Shown piece by piece: positions 63,665 to 64,000 of a stretch of 64,000 nucleotides of DNA. The notes under the pieces were generated by a model. The model worked only from the letters and a program-made list of their open reading frames with translations. It had not been told where the DNA came from and made no database searches. A program made the position numbers and the translations under genes. Source of the DNA: Xanthomonas sp. Leaf131 (GTDB lineage Bacteria; Pseudomonadota; Gammaproteobacteria; Xanthomonadales; Xanthomonadaceae); assembly GCF_001423495.1 (NCBI RefSeq), contig NZ_LMOG01000006.1, forward strand, positions 94,024-158,023. The letters run 5' to 3'. Position 1 is the stretch's first letter; each line of letters begins with the position of its first letter.

Positions 63665-64000
63665 ACGCAAGCAGAATCGAGACGCCGTTGTGGTCAGCGA
63701 ATGGTCGGTGCGCATGGCGTTCAATACAACAGCCGGCCAACTATCTTGTGAGGACACCGCGCCCTCGACGCTGCGAGTTGGCTGCAGGTCCCTTGCCCGC
63801 CCACCCTCGCAGGACACGCTGCAAGTACGTCCTTGTAAGCTCTTACGCGGCATCCATGCCGCGTAAGGTCCCGCGACGGTGGGCAGGCAAGGACCAGTCG
63901 AGATGGTCGGTGTGCATGGCTGTGCGAAATCCCGCTTATCGTGGAAGTAATTGGACACTGCGGATAGAGCAGTTGCAGAGCGATTGATCTGCCGCTTTGC
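63665..64000. other. Gene-free end of window with long inverted repeat
   Basis: No gene is supported in the last 336 nt; two short frames are not credible. The region is dominated by the nested inverted repeat at 63787-63895. TTATCGTGGAAGTAATTGGACA near 63935-63957 is AT-richer. Confidence 0.55.
63787..63895. repeat. Nested long inverted repeat
   Basis: The outer arms 63787-63805 and 63878-63895 are complementary over about 18 bp with one mismatch and one bulge. A perfect inner palindrome CTTACGCGGCAT-CC-ATGCCGCGTAAG (63842-63867) lies within. The shape resembles a small mobile or REP-like element. Confidence 0.6.

Overview
The window looks like a chromosomal segment of a Xanthomonas-type gammaproteobacterium. 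The DNA is GC-rich with strong GC bias at third codon positions. The gene set and order (kdpABCDE, mraZ to ftsZ followed by lpxC, dciA, an M23 peptidase and secA, then mutT-thiE, metF, ahcY with an SAH riboswitch, ppc) and the dispersed GGGAATC and GTAGGAGCGC repeats fit Xanthomonas well. The species cannot be fixed from sequence reading alone. No tRNA, transposase, prophage or CRISPR array was seen.

Layout. 1-6.8 kb: the 3' part of kdpA, then kdpB, kdpC, kdpD and kdpE, a high-affinity K+ pump with its two-component regulator. 7.0-9.3 kb (minus): an FAD-linked oxidase, a small membrane hydrolase and yraN, behind lpoA (9.3-11.1 kb). rsmI diverges from lpoA. 12.1-12.55 kb: RNase P RNA. 12.8-13.4 kb (minus): a chromosomal ccdAB-like toxin-antitoxin pair, followed by an NRDE/TANGO2 gene. 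14.2-32.2 kb: an uninterrupted division and cell-wall cluster, mraZ-rsmH-ftsL-ftsI-murE-murF-mraY-ftsW-murG-murC-ddlB-ftsQ-ftsA-ftsZ-lpxC. Most genes overlap by about 4 nt, and a promoter with five 10-bp-spaced MraZ-like boxes lies in front. 32.4-36.7 kb: dciA, a LytM-type peptidase and secA. 37-44.8 kb: mutT-thiE, a P-loop kinase, metF, a quinone oxidoreductase, a sedolisin (S53) protease and VOC proteins. 45-50.2 kb: a Gfo/Idh/MocA oxidoreductase, an alpha-amylase and several DUF genes. 50.4-52.3 kb (minus): a beta-barrel protein, and a ParDE-like toxin-antitoxin operon that continues into a 50-residue SHOCT micro-ORF and a 101-residue unknown protein. 52.5-54.1 kb: ahcY with its SAH riboswitch. 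54.2-63.7 kb: an S9 peptidase, ppc, and a TetR-DUF4105-lipoprotein hydrolase operon.

The most unusual signal is a family of imperfect palindromic elements built from GGGAATC/GGGAATGG units. Seven copies were found, five of them between consecutive genes of the division cluster. In kdpC, rsmH, murG and ftsQ the left half of the element is translated as a C-terminal tail, in the same reading frame each time. Other points of interest are the micro-ORF in the toxin-antitoxin operon, a triple hairpin behind secA, and the back-to-back start codons of dciA and the M23 peptidase gene.
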